Positions 1 through 8,593 of a DNA stretch of 64,000 nt are shown in pieces. Under the pieces are notes generated by a model that was given only the letters and a program-made list of their open reading frames with translations, was not told where the DNA came from and did no database searches. Source of the DNA: CAZGCA01 sp964524145 (GTDB lineage Bacteria > Hydrogenedentota > CAZGCA01). The stretch lies in contig CAZGCA010000013.1 of assembly GCA_964524145.1 (NCBI GenBank), forward strand, positions 21,157 through 85,156, in the 5' to 3' direction. The translations under genes and the position numbers were made by a program. Positions within the stretch are counted from its first letter, which is position 1, and each line of letters begins with the position of its first letter.

Positions 1-1
1 G

Positions 2-544
2 GTGTCCGAGATGGCGCTCGAAAAGGCCAAGCGGCTTGTCGAGCACAAGAAAGACGTTGTCATACTGCTCGACAGCATCACCCGGCTCGCCCGCGCGTAC
101 AACTCGGTCATGCCGCCCAGCGGCAGGGTTCTCTCGGGCGGGATAGACGCCAACGCGCTGCAGCGCCCGAAACGCTTCTTCGGCGCGGCGCGCAACATAG
201 AGGAAGGCGGAAGCCTCACTATCATCGCGACGGCTCTGGTCGACACGGGCAGCCGCATGGACGACGTTATCTTCGAGGAGTTCAAAGGCACCGGCAACAT
301 GGAACTCCATCTCGACCGGCGACTCATGGACAAGCGAATCTTCCCTGCGATGGATTTGCAGAAGTCGCGTACGAGGAAAGAGGAGCTGCTGCTGACCGAG
401 GAGGAACTAGCGAGGGTGTGGGTGCTGATCAAGGTGCTCGGTTCATTGAGCGTTACGGAATGCACCGAACTGATGGTCGAGAAGATGAAGAAGACCAAGA
501 GCAACAAGGCGTTTCTCGAGTCGATGCAGAAGATGACCTACTAG
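2..544 (+). CDS. rho: Transcription termination factor Rho, C-terminal part (cut by window start)
   Basis: This is the last 180 residues or so of Rho, the hexameric RNA-dependent ATPase that terminates transcription. The fragment contains the Walker B-like stretch VVILLDSITRLARAYN, the Q-loop region (SGGIDANALQRPKRFFGAARN), and the R-loop/arginine-finger part (GTGNMELHLDRRLMDKRIFPA). These are diagnostic of the Rho ATPase domain. The RNA-binding N-terminal domain lies outside the window. The gene ends with TAG at 542-544. It is followed by a GC-rich stretch with a 7-bp inverted repeat (GGCCTCA/TGAGGCC) but no T-run, so no classical intrinsic terminator is seen. Confidence 0.97.
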   Translation: MSEMALEKAKRLVEHKKDVVILLDSITRLARAYNSVMPPSGRVLSGGIDANALQRPKRFFGAARNIEEGGSLTIIATALVDTGSRMDDVIFEEFKGTGNMELHLDRRLMDKRIFPAMDLQKSRTRKEELLLTEEELARVWVLIKVLGSLSVTECTELMVEKMKKTKSNKAFLESMQKMTY

Positions 545-608
545 GCACGGCCTCACAGACCCACTCCGTCGCGGGACCGGCAGGCGTTCTGGTTGCTGAG
601 GCCTCCTG

Positions 609-638
609 TTGACATTTCGCACGTCCAAGTCGTATATA
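609..638 (+). promoter_or_regulatory. Probable sigma-70 promoter upstream of lipA
   Basis: TTGACA at 609-614 and TATATA at 633-638 are separated by 18 bp. The element sits in the gap between rho and lipA, about 75 bp before the lipA start. The -35 box matches the consensus exactly and the -10 is close. This is inferred from sequence only. Confidence 0.55.
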
Positions 639-713
639 TGATCGGCTTTGTTCGAATGACGGGATACTAGCCTCTTCGCCGCACTGGTGACAGCGGCAGG
701 AGGGGGTGCGATT

Positions 714-1607
714 ATGCGTGAATTCCCCGAATGGATACGGTGTAGATGGCCCTCGGGGGCCGAGTTCTCGAAAACGAAGGAGATACTTGCCAGATATCGG
801 CTCAACACCGTGTGCCAGAGCGCGCACTGCCCGAACGTCGGCGAGTGCTTCTCGCGTTTGACGGCAACGTTTATGATTCTCGGGGACCGGTGCACGCGCG
901 GGTGCAGGTTTTGCGCCATAGGTGGAGGGCGGACCGAACCACCCGAGCCCGACGAGCCCGAACGCGTGGCAGAAGCAGCCCGCGAGCTGGGGCTGGGCTA
1001 CGTCGTGGTAACGTCCGTTACAAGGGACGACCTTGACGACGGCGGGAGCGCGCATTTTGCCGCAACCGTGAGGTCGCTTCACGCGGCAGGCGTGAAGGTA
1101 GAGGTGCTCGTGCCGGACTTCGGCGGCAACGGTGACGCCATAGTCACGGTCGTGGAGTCCGGCCCGGAGGTCTTTGATCACAACGTCGAGACGGTGCCCC
1201 GGCTGTATCGTGACGTGCGCCCCGGAGCGGATTATGCTCGCTCTGTGAAGGTGCTGGCGCATGCGAAGAATGTGGCACCGGACCTGCTCACCAAGTCGGG
1301 CATCATGGTGGGCCTTGGTGAGAAGAAGGACGAGATCCATAGCGTGATGCAAGACCTGCGGGAAACCGGTTGTGACATCTTCACGATCGGACAGTACCTG
1401 AGTCCCTCTTCGGGCCACTGTCCGGTACAGAGATTCGTTCGGCCCGAGGAGTTCGAAGAGTATAGTGAGGTTGCCAAAACGCTGGGGTTTCTGTATGCTG
1501 TATCGGCGCCGCTGGCCAGGAGTTCGTACAAAGCTGCGGAAGCATTCGAAGCAGTAAGTCGTGGCTTGGTGTTTGAGCGAATGGAGGTTGCGAAGGATGG
1601 CTTATGA
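714..1607 (+). CDS. lipA: Lipoyl synthase (radical SAM)
   Basis: LipA inserts two sulfurs into octanoyl groups carried on lipoyl domains. All hallmark residues are visible: the auxiliary-cluster motif C34-x4-C39-x5-C45, the radical SAM motif C60-x3-C64-x2-C67, and the C-terminal RSSYKA motif. At 297 aa it is of normal family length. I place the start at ATG 714 because AGGAGGG at 698-704 sits 9 nt upstream; an in-frame GTG at 687 is less likely. The 3' end overlaps the next gene, a stand-alone lipoyl-domain protein, which suggests co-translation. I saw no lipB or lplA in the window. Confidence 0.96.
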   Translation: MREFPEWIRCRWPSGAEFSKTKEILARYRLNTVCQSAHCPNVGECFSRLTATFMILGDRCTRGCRFCAIGGGRTEPPEPDEPERVAEAARELGLGYVVVTSVTRDDLDDGGSAHFAATVRSLHAAGVKVEVLVPDFGGNGDAIVTVVESGPEVFDHNVETVPRLYRDVRPGADYARSVKVLAHAKNVAPDLLTKSGIMVGLGEKKDEIHSVMQDLRETGCDIFTIGQYLSPSSGHCPVQRFVRPEEFEEYSEVAKTLGFLYAVSAPLARSSYKAAEAFEAVSRGLVFERMEVAKDGL

Positions 1608-1842
1608 GGTGGTGTTGCCGGACCTGGGCGAGGATGCCGAGGACGAAGCGACGGTCTCGTTCTGGAATTTCGAGGAGGACGAGTATGTCGAGAAGGAGGA
1701 CGATCTGGTAGAGATGACGACCGACAAGGCGGCTTTTCCCGTACCATCTCCGGTCTCCGGAACGCTTGTCGAGAAGCTTGTGGCTGAAGGTGATATTGTG
1801 AAGGTTGGGGAGGTGCTTTGCATAATAGAAGAAGAGGACTAA
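1597..1842 (+). CDS. Stand-alone lipoyl-domain protein
   Basis: This 81-residue protein is essentially one biotinyl/lipoyl-attachment domain. It begins VVLPDLGEDAEDEATVSFW, typical of 2-oxoacid dehydrogenase E2 lipoyl domains, and carries the lipoylation motif TTDKA with the target lysine at K44. The C-terminal half (SPVSGTLVEKLVAEGD) completes the barrel. No catalytic E2 domain follows: the frame stops at TAA 1840-1842. The start at ATG 1597 lies inside lipA, giving an 11-nt overlap and probable translational coupling. It is very acidic. It could be a carrier for a separate dehydrogenase or a lipoyl-relay protein; its partner enzyme is not in the window. Confidence 0.85.
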   Translation: MAYEVVLPDLGEDAEDEATVSFWNFEEDEYVEKEDDLVEMTTDKAAFPVPSPVSGTLVEKLVAEGDIVKVGEVLCIIEEED

Positions 1843-1885
1843 GCCGGATTGTGGTGATACCGTTTAGCCATACGAGGTAGGGAGA

Positions 1886-3082
1886 ATGGCGGGCTCGAAA
1901 AAGTCACATAACGTCGAAGCAGCAAAACTTGCTGCGTTGCCGCCCTACGTGTTTGCGCGGGTGAACGCGCTCAAGATGGCGGCCCGCCACGCCGGCAAGG
2001 ACGTGATCGATCTTGGCATGGGTAATCCGGACCAGCCGACTCCGCCCCATATAGTTGACAAACTCTGCGAGGTGGTCCGCAACCCGCGCGCGCACGGGTA
2101 CTCGGCCTCGCGAGGTATTGCGCACCTGCGAAAGGCTATCTGCGAGCGGTACGACCGCCGGTATGACGTCCAGCTTGACCCGGAGACGGAAGCCATCGCC
2201 GTCATAGGGTCCAAGGAAGGGATAAGTCACCTGGCACTCGCCATCCTCGACCCAGGCGATCTGGTTCTCGTTCCCAGCCCGACGTACCCGAGCCATTTCT
2301 ACAGCATCGCGATAGCCGGCGGCCATATATACCATATTCCGATCTCCGAAGAGGAGACATTTATGCGGACGATCTTCGAGGTCGTCAAACACGTCTATCC
2401 GCAGCCAAAGGTGCTGGTTCTGAGCTATCCGCACAACCCGACCACGCGCGTCGTCGAGCTGGATTTCTTCGAGGAGGTGGCAGCGTTCGCCAAGCGGGAG
2501 GGGCTTATCATCGTCCACGACCTCGCACACGGCGAGATATGTTTCGACGGGTATAGCGCGCCGAGTTTTCTGCAAGCCAAACACGCGAAGGAATGTGGTA
2601 TCGAGATCTACTCGTTATCGAAGACCTACAATATGGCGGGATGGCGCGTGGGATTTGCGGTGGGTAACAAACACCTCGTCGCTGCGCTTGCCAAACTGAA
2701 GAGCTACTACGATTATGGCATCTTCACCCCCGTGCAGGTCGCTGCGATTGCGGCGTTGCGCGGCCCCGACGACTCTATTGCCGAGACCGCCGAGACGTAT
2801 CGCAAGCGGCGCGACGAACTGTGCCGAGGGCTCGAACGCATCGGATGGCATATCGAGAAGCCTCGGGCAACGATGTATGCGTGGGCACAGATACCGGAAC
2901 ATATGCGGGCGATGGGGTCGCTCGAGTTCTGCGAACTGCTGCTCGAGAAGGCGTGTGTTGCCGTGTCTCCGGGGATCGGCTTCGGGGATCTGGGCGAAGG
3001 GTATGTGCGGTTCGCGCTTGTCGAGAACGAGAAGCGAATCCGCCAGGCAGTCCGCGGCATAAGAAAGGCCGTGTTCTCATGA
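1886..3082 (+). CDS. alaC: Class I/II PLP aminotransferase, AlaC-type
   Basis: A 398-residue fold-type I aminotransferase. The PLP lysine is in SLSKTYNMAGWR. The N-terminal DLGMGNPDQPTPPHIV and SYPHNPTTR (substrate/PLP-binding NP motif) match the AlaC/YfdZ glutamate-pyruvate or LL-DAP-type aminotransferase group. Placement just upstream of homoserine dehydrogenase is common for this family and suggests an amino-acid biosynthetic role. The start follows AGGTAGGGAGA. The stop codon overlaps the ATG of the next, broken aminotransferase (ATGA at 3079-3082). The exact amino donor and acceptor cannot be read from the sequence. Confidence 0.88.
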   Translation: MAGSKKSHNVEAAKLAALPPYVFARVNALKMAARHAGKDVIDLGMGNPDQPTPPHIVDKLCEVVRNPRAHGYSASRGIAHLRKAICERYDRRYDVQLDPETEAIAVIGSKEGISHLALAILDPGDLVLVPSPTYPSHFYSIAIAGGHIYHIPISEEETFMRTIFEVVKHVYPQPKVLVLSYPHNPTTRVVELDFFEEVAAFAKREGLIIVHDLAHGEICFDGYSAPSFLQAKHAKECGIEIYSLSKTYNMAGWRVGFAVGNKHLVAALAKLKSYYDYGIFTPVQVAAIAALRGPDDSIAETAETYRKRRDELCRGLERIGWHIEKPRATMYAWAQIPEHMRAMGSLEFCELLLEKACVAVSPGIGFGDLGEGYVRFALVENEKRIRQAVRGIRKAVFS

Positions 3083-3448
3083 CGAAGATATCGGCGCTGG
3101 TGTCCGCGATAGCTCCCTCGCGCACACTTGCGGTGTCGGCGAAGGCGAAAGCGATGAAGGCGCAAGGGATTGATGTCATTGAGCTTGGCCGTGGCGAGCC
3201 CGATTTCGGCTATCGAGGAAGGGTATATCACGTACGTTCTTCCCACATCCGGCTCGCTCGAGCTCAAGGCGGCCATTGGGGACAAGCTGAAACGCGACAA
3301 CGGGCTGGAGTCCGAACCGGACCAAATACTCGTCACGTGCGGCGCTTTCGGGTCGGACAGTCACATGCGGCTGTCCTACGCTTGTTCGATGGAGGAGATC
3401 ACCGAGGGAATGGACAGGATCGAGAAGGCTATAACCGTGCTTTCCTAG
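3079..3448 (+). pseudogene. Aspartate aminotransferase remnant with two deletions
   Basis: The remnant begins with an intact AspC-type N-terminus in one frame (starting MTKISALVSAIAPSRTLAVS, ending near GEPDF). Around 3210 the frame shifts and about 11 family residues are missing. It resumes in the next frame as AIEEGYITYVLPTSGSLELK through DQILVTCGA. There it jumps directly to the family's C-terminal end, FGSDSHMRLSYACSMEEI, and stops at 3446-3448. About 250 internal residues, including the PLP lysine, are gone. The start codon still overlaps the stop of the upstream aminotransferase, so it was once part of the operon. It cannot encode an active enzyme. Confidence 0.85.
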
Positions 3449-3458
3449 GGGAATGATA

Positions 3459-4760
3459 ATGGCAAAAGAACAGGTTAACGTCGGGGTCATAGGTGCCGGG
3501 GTAGTCGGCGGCGGCGTTGTCAAGGTGCTCATGGAGAGCGCGGAGACGATAGGCGCTCGGACAGGAACCAAGATAGCGCTGAAGAAAGTGGCGGACCTCG
3601 ACCGATCGAGGCTCGAAGAGTTCGGCTTGCCTGACGACGCGACAACAACCGACGCATCCCAGATCCTCGTCGATCCCGATATAGACATCGTTGTCGAACT
3701 CATCGGCGGTGAATCGCCCGCGAAAGAGTTTATACTCGAAGCGTTCAAGAACGGCAAAAGCGTCGTTACCGCAAACAAGATGTTGCTGGCGAAACACGGA
3801 CCGGAGCTTGCGCGCGGCGCTGCGGCCGGTGAAGTCGGGTTGAAGTTTGAGGCGAGCGTTGCGGGCGGCATCCCGATAATAAAGTCGCTGAGCGAGGCGC
3901 TGGTGGCGAACCGATTCGACTTCATTTTTGGGATACTAAACGGGACGGCAAACTACATTCTCACGCAGATGGCCGAAAACGGGAAGGATTTCAGTGAGGC
4001 TCTCGAGGACGCCCAGGCAAAGGGCTTCGCGGAGGCCGATCCCACTTTGGACATCGAAGGTCACGACGCGGCACACAAGACGCTGATTATCGCGTCCCTG
4101 GCGTATGCGACGGAGATCGACTTCTCCGACGTGTACGTCGAAGGTATCACCCGCATCTCGGACTTGGACGTTCAGTATGCCGACGATCTCGGGCACGTCA
4201 TCAAGCTTCTCGGCATCATAAAGGACGACCGCGACACGGGGGAACTCGAGGTGCGAGTGCATCCGACGCTCATCCCAAAGAACTATCTGCTCGCGTCGGT
4301 CAAGAACGAGTTCAACGCGATCTACGTACGGGGCGACGTTACCGGAACGACGATGTACTACGGCAAAGGCGCGGGAAGATTCCCGACGGCGAGCGCGGTG
4401 GTCAGCGACATTGTTGACCTTGCCAAAGACATCCGGTTCGGTTCGGTAAACCGCGTGCCGCCGTTCGTATTCGGCGACAGACGGCGTATCCGGGACATCA
4501 TGGACATCGAGTGCCGCTACTACCTGCGTCTCACGGCACTGGACAGGCCCGGGGTTTTGGGACAGATCAGCACCATACTGGGCGAACACCACGTGAGCAT
4601 CGATTCCGTCATACAGAAACCTGTGCCCAAGGGCAAGGATGTTGCCGCAATGGTTATGATGACGCATCGCAGCCGCGAACGGGGTCTGCGTGCCGCCATC
4701 TCGACGATCAACGCTCTTGACTGCGTCACCGGCGAAGCGATGGTGATCAGGGTCGAGTGA
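3459..4760 (+). CDS. hom: Homoserine dehydrogenase with ACT domain
   Basis: This enzyme reduces aspartate semialdehyde to homoserine in threonine/methionine synthesis. It has an N-terminal Rossmann motif (GVIGAGVVGGG), the catalytic-domain signature KGFAEADPTLDIEGHDAAHK, and VTANKMLLAKHG. A C-terminal ACT domain begins near YYLRLTALDRPGVLGQIS and is the usual site of threonine feedback. At 433 aa it has the normal length of the monofunctional ACT-bearing form. I chose ATG 3459 over ATG 3453 because AGGGGA at 3447-3452 is 6 nt upstream of the former and abuts the latter. It follows the aspartate aminotransferase pseudogene directly. Confidence 0.96.
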   Translation: MAKEQVNVGVIGAGVVGGGVVKVLMESAETIGARTGTKIALKKVADLDRSRLEEFGLPDDATTTDASQILVDPDIDIVVELIGGESPAKEFILEAFKNGKSVVTANKMLLAKHGPELARGAAAGEVGLKFEASVAGGIPIIKSLSEALVANRFDFIFGILNGTANYILTQMAENGKDFSEALEDAQAKGFAEADPTLDIEGHDAAHKTLIIASLAYATEIDFSDVYVEGITRISDLDVQYADDLGHVIKLLGIIKDDRDTGELEVRVHPTLIPKNYLLASVKNEFNAIYVRGDVTGTTMYYGKGAGRFPTASAVVSDIVDLAKDIRFGSVNRVPPFVFGDRRRIRDIMDIECRYYLRLTALDRPGVLGQISTILGEHHVSIDSVIQKPVPKGKDVAAMVMMTHRSRERGLRAAISTINALDCVTGEAMVIRVE

Positions 4761-4779
4761 AGGGGGCACCCGTAACCTC

Positions 4780-5697
4780 ATGGAGTCTGCAAGAACCGGC
4801 CCAGCACGTTCCGCCACGGTTCGGATCGGGCCTGCGGGCTGGTCTTATGACGACTGGAAGGGGATAGTCTATCCCCAACGGATGGCGCGCGGCACTGACA
4901 GGCTCACCTATATCGCGTCGCTCTTCAACACGGTCGAAGTGAATTCCACGTTCTACCGTCCTCCGCGCAAAGAGTACAGCGCCGGCTGGTTGCGCAAGGT
5001 CGAGGGCCGCCCTGACTTCAAGTTCACTCTCAAGCTGTGGCAGCGGTTCACGCACGAACGCGACACATGGCCGAGCGACAATGAACGCGAAACGTTCACT
5101 GAAGGCATCGCGCCCATCTTCGAGACCGGCAAGCTTGGGGCGATACTCGTACAGTTTCCGTGGTCGTTCCGGAACGTGCCAGAGAACCGGTCGTGGCTGG
5201 ACCGGATATTCGACGCGTTCGAGAAATACCCGCTGGCGCTGGAGATTCGTCACGCGTCGTGGAACGTGCCCGAAGTCTACGAGCATCTGCACGAACGGCG
5301 CGTCGCGTTCTGCAACATAGACCAGCCCGTGTTCCGGGACTCGCTCAAGCCGACTGCGCGCGTAACGGCCCGCGTCGGGTACGTCCGGTTGCACGGCCAG
5401 AACGCGGGCGATTGGTTCCGGGAGAACGCGGGCCGCGACCAGCGGTACAACTATCTTTACTCGGCAGACGAGCTCGAGCCGTGGATCGAGAAGATCGACC
5501 GCATGAGCGAGACAGCGGACGAGATATATGTCATCACAAACAACCACTACCGGGGGCAGGCGGTAGTGAACGCGCTCGAGATGAACAACAAGATCACGGG
5601 AACACTGCCGGATATCCCGGCGCAGTTGCTCGAAACGTACCCACGGTTGCGCAAGATAGCCGGCCGCCCGAGCGGAGGCCAGTTGACACTTGTCTGA
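4780..5697 (+). CDS. DUF72 (YecE-family) TIM-barrel protein
   Basis: A 305-residue DUF72 protein. Family features are IGPAGWSYDDWKG near the N-terminus, NTVEVNSTFYRPP, the central VQFPWSFR, and late VRLHGQ and TNNHYRGQAVVNA. The family adopts a TIM barrel; its biochemical role is not settled. It starts 19 nt after hom on the same strand. No signal peptide is visible, so it is probably cytoplasmic. Function within this operon is unknown. Confidence 0.9.
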   Translation: MESARTGPARSATVRIGPAGWSYDDWKGIVYPQRMARGTDRLTYIASLFNTVEVNSTFYRPPRKEYSAGWLRKVEGRPDFKFTLKLWQRFTHERDTWPSDNERETFTEGIAPIFETGKLGAILVQFPWSFRNVPENRSWLDRIFDAFEKYPLALEIRHASWNVPEVYEHLHERRVAFCNIDQPVFRDSLKPTARVTARVGYVRLHGQNAGDWFRENAGRDQRYNYLYSADELEPWIEKIDRMSETADEIYVITNNHYRGQAVVNALEMNNKITGTLPDIPAQLLETYPRLRKIAGRPSGGQLTLV

Positions 5698-5752
5698 ACA
5701 CGCAGCGGCCGGGCACCGTGTTGTGGGGCAGGAAAGGAGCATGTGACTCATT

Positions 5753-6415
5753 ATGGAACGACGCGGTTCGCTCTACGATTATAGGTACAGCGGGCAAGAC
5801 CGAGATTGCAAGGCCCGGTTGTGGCAGGTGCTGATCGCCGATTTTCTTCAGAGATTTGTCCAGCCCTCGGACACGGTACTCGATCTTGGCGCGGGCGATT
5901 GCGAGTTTATCAACAACGTGGGTTGCGGACGGAAGATAGCCGTGGACACGCGCGAGGACCTGACCGAGGCTGCGGCGGACGGTGTCGAATGCCTGACGGG
6001 CGGCACTGACGACTTGAGCAAGCTCGAACCCGATTCGGTCAACGTGGTGTTCGCCAGCAACTTCTTCGAGCACCTTGGCTCGCGGGACGAGCTGCTTGCC
6101 ACATTGCACGAAGCGCGGCGCGTTCTGGTTCCTGCGGGGAAGCTGCTCATTATCCAACCGAACTACCGGTACGCATACAAGGTGTATTTCGACTTCTTCG
6201 ATCACCACCTCCCGCTCAGCCACGGGAGCATGGCCGAGGCGCTCGCCATTGCAGGGTTCGAGATAGAGGAACTACGGCCAAGGTTCATGCCGTTCACCGT
6301 CAAGACCGCGTACCCGAAACACCCGCTGCTTGTCAGAGTATACTTGAAACTTGGCTTCCTGCAAAAGCTTTTCGGCAAGCAGATGTTCGTAGCAGCGGTC
6401 AAAAAAGAAGGATAG
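5753..6415 (+). CDS. Class I SAM-dependent methyltransferase
   Basis: A 220-residue protein with a Methyltransf_11/23-like core. Motif I is VLDLGAGDCEFI, motif II has the acidic residue in IAVDTRED, motif IV is NVVFASNFFEHL, and a post-motif is RVLVPAGKLLIIQPN. The N-terminal ERRGSLYDYRYS and the C-terminal basic hydrophobic region resemble methyltransferases found near cell-surface glycan genes. The substrate is not predictable. It starts after a 55-nt gap from the DUF72 gene and converges on the minus-strand sialidase-like gene at 6452. Confidence 0.85.
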   Translation: MERRGSLYDYRYSGQDRDCKARLWQVLIADFLQRFVQPSDTVLDLGAGDCEFINNVGCGRKIAVDTREDLTEAAADGVECLTGGTDDLSKLEPDSVNVVFASNFFEHLGSRDELLATLHEARRVLVPAGKLLIIQPNYRYAYKVYFDFFDHHLPLSHGSMAEALAIAGFEIEELRPRFMPFTVKTAYPKHPLLVRVYLKLGFLQKLFGKQMFVAAVKKEG

Positions 6416-6451
6416 CCCGAAGCCTGTCGGCAAGACCGATCCGGTCAGACC

Positions 6452-7597
6452 TTATTTGCCGGCTTTGCCGGGATCCCAGATAGTCGCGGCGATGTAGCGG
6501 TCGCCGTTCGGGTGGTCGTTGAAGTAGTAGACGGTGACGACCTTCCCGTCGGTCCTCTGGACGGTGCGAGGATATCCCAGATCGCGGCAGCCGCCGTCGT
6601 CGCGCAGCACGATCTTGTTGCCCCAGATTCTACCGCCGTCGCTGCTGATCCGTGCCAGCATGCTGTACGGTTCGGCACGATAGCCGTAAGTGATACAGAG
6701 CCGGCCGTCCTGAAGCAAGATCATGCTCGGCGGGTTCCCTTCGCCGGTGTCCGGAGCGGGCGTGCTGAGGAGGCTCCACGTCTTCCCGTTGTCGTCGGAG
6801 GCGTAGGCTTCAATCCAGCGTTTTCGTCTTTCTCGGCGCCGGACGGCGGTGACGATACGCGTTTCCGAAAGCCGGACAGTCGACGGCATGATCGAGAACC
6901 CTTTGCTCTCGGGTCCGATGAACGACACGAGGTCCCACGTCTTGCCGCCGTCGGTCGTGCGGACGCAGAGCGGCCTGCCTTCGCGGCCGTTCGATTTCGC
7001 CGCCGTCAGGAACAGCATGCAGTCCCGGGGACCGTTAACGAGGTAGTCCGTCCTGGCAGCGATCCCTTTCTGGCCGAAAAGCGGCAGTCTGAACGGCCCG
7101 TTCCATCTCTTGCCGCGATCGGTGGAGTAATAGAACCGCGAAGGGCCCGCGTCGACATTCGTCATACGGATCGTCATGGCAAAACCGGGGTGGGTGAAAT
7201 CGATGCCTCCGGGACAGGCGACAGGCTTCCCCTCGGCCAAGCCGGGCAGAGACGTCCCGTGGAGCGCGTCGCCTTTGGGCAGGAGAAATCCCCTGTCGGC
7301 AGGGTTCTCTATGCTCCAGGTCTCGCCGCCGTCCAAGCTTCGCGCCAGCAGGTGTTCTTCAGGCCTGTCGTGGTCGATGGCATGTCGGGTCGGCCCCTGA
7401 TCCTTGTAGTACCCGGCGCTGAAGCCGACGAGGATCTCGTCACCCCAGGACCATATACCGTGATTCGCGGGCCAGCCACCGAAACGGCCCGGCAGGTTGT
7501 ACACAATCACATGCTTCATATCAGCAGGCATTTCCGCAGCACCCGCGCCGGTGGAGGCTGTCACTGCTATGAGGAACACACACATGCCAACCGTCAT
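6452..7597 (-). CDS. Exported sialidase-like BNR-repeat protein
   Basis: A 381-residue protein with an N-terminal signal peptide (hydrophobic MCVFLIAVTASTGAGAAE), so it is probably periplasmic or secreted. The body has several Asp-box (BNR) repeats of the form S/T-x-D-x-G-x-x-W: SLDGGETWS, STDRGKRWN, TTDGGKTWD, SDDNGKTWS and SSDGGRIWG. This is the six-bladed propeller of exo-alpha-sialidases and related glycan-binding hydrolases. An RIP/FRIP motif typical of true sialidases was not identified, so the substrate may not be sialic acid. It lies 9 nt downstream of galE in the same orientation. Confidence 0.82.
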   Translation of the reverse strand: MTVGMCVFLIAVTASTGAGAAEMPADMKHVIVYNLPGRFGGWPANHGIWSWGDEILVGFSAGYYKDQGPTRHAIDHDRPEEHLLARSLDGGETWSIENPADRGFLLPKGDALHGTSLPGLAEGKPVACPGGIDFTHPGFAMTIRMTNVDAGPSRFYYSTDRGKRWNGPFRLPLFGQKGIAARTDYLVNGPRDCMLFLTAAKSNGREGRPLCVRTTDGGKTWDLVSFIGPESKGFSIMPSTVRLSETRIVTAVRRRERRKRWIEAYASDDNGKTWSLLSTPAPDTGEGNPPSMILLQDGRLCITYGYRAEPYSMLARISSDGGRIWGNKIVLRDDGGCRDLGYPRTVQRTDGKVVTVYYFNDHPNGDRYIAATIWDPGKAGK

Positions 7598-7606
7598 AAT
7601 ACCCCC

Positions 7607-8593
7607 TTACTGCGATTCGTACCCGCTCGGGTGCGCTCGCATCCAGTTCCAGGCCGAGCTGATTACCGCGTCGAGATCGGTTGTCCGATGCTCCCACCCT
7701 AGTTGCGACCGCGCTTTCTCGGACGAGGCAACCAGCGATGCCGGGTCGCCCTGTCTCGGCGGCCCGAACTCGATCGGGATGTCATTTCCGGTCACCACTC
7801 GTGCCGCTTCCACCACCTCGAGATTCGAGAACCCGTTGCCGTTGCCGAGGTTGAAGATCCCCGTCTGACCCTCTGCGCGCAGGAAATCCAATGCGAGCAG
7901 ATGGGCTGAAGCAATGTCTTTGACGTGGACGTAATCCCTCACGCAGGTGCCGTCCTTCGTGTCGAACTCCGAGCCAAATATCTCGATCTTGTCACGCTTC
8001 CCGGCGGCCACCTCGAGCAACCGCGGTATGAGATGCGTCTCGGGACGATGATCCTCGCCGTGCTCCTGCGTTGCGCCTGCCGCGTTGAAGTATCTAAGCG
8101 AGACGTAACGCGTCCCGTACGCGACGTAATACGAGTCGAGAATCTTCTCGAACGCAAGCTTTGACCACCCGTAAGGATTGTCCGGGTTGGTCGGATGTTG
8201 CTCGGTGATCGGCACCTGTTCGGGGGTACCGTAGACCGCTGCGGTCGAGGAGAAAACGATAGAGTACACACCTGCTGATACCATTGCATCGAGCAGCGTC
8301 AAACCGTTCGCGACGTTGTTCCGAAAGTACTTCGCCGGCTGCTCGACAGACTCGGCAACCTCGGCGTATGCAGCCAGATGCACCACACAGTCGACGCGGT
8401 GCGCGACTAGTACCTTTTCAATCGCCGCGCGGTCGGCGAGATCGGATTGCAGAAATGTCACACGCTCATCCACGGCGGCACGATGTCCGTTCTCGAGGTT
8501 GTCGAGAACCACTATCTGTTCCCCACGGTCGGCGAGCGTCTCGACTACGACGCTCCCAATGTATCCTGCGCCACCGGTCACGAGAACAGCCAT
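7607..8593 (-). CDS. galE: UDP-glucose 4-epimerase
   Basis: An extended short-chain dehydrogenase of 328 aa. It has the NAD-binding GGAGYIGS at the N-terminus, VLDNLENGHR, the serine region SSTAAVYG, and the catalytic YGWSK (YxxxK), followed by LRYFNAAGATQEHGEDH, characteristic of GalE. It interconverts UDP-glucose and UDP-galactose. Its start codon is immediately adjacent (0 nt) to the stop of the upstream receiver-domain gene, so the two are probably translated from one mRNA. The downstream sialidase-like gene begins 9 nt later. Confidence 0.95.
   Translation of the reverse strand: MAVLVTGGAGYIGSVVVETLADRGEQIVVLDNLENGHRAAVDERVTFLQSDLADRAAIEKVLVAHRVDCVVHLAAYAEVAESVEQPAKYFRNNVANGLTLLDAMVSAGVYSIVFSSTAAVYGTPEQVPITEQHPTNPDNPYGWSKLAFEKILDSYYVAYGTRYVSLRYFNAAGATQEHGEDHRPETHLIPRLLEVAAGKRDKIEIFGSEFDTKDGTCVRDYVHVKDIASAHLLALDFLRAEGQTGIFNLGNGNGFSNLEVVEAARVVTGNDIPIEFGPPRQGDPASLVASSEKARSQLGWEHRTTDLDAVISSAWNWMRAHPSGYESQ

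Noticed and set aside
545..608. Inverted repeat after rho considered as an intrinsic terminator
   Set aside because: The 7-bp arms are about 40 nt apart and no T-run follows.
6512..7702. Plus-strand 396-codon open frame opposite the sialidase-like gene
   Set aside because: The minus strand has signal peptide and five Asp-box repeats, so the plus frame is a shadow.
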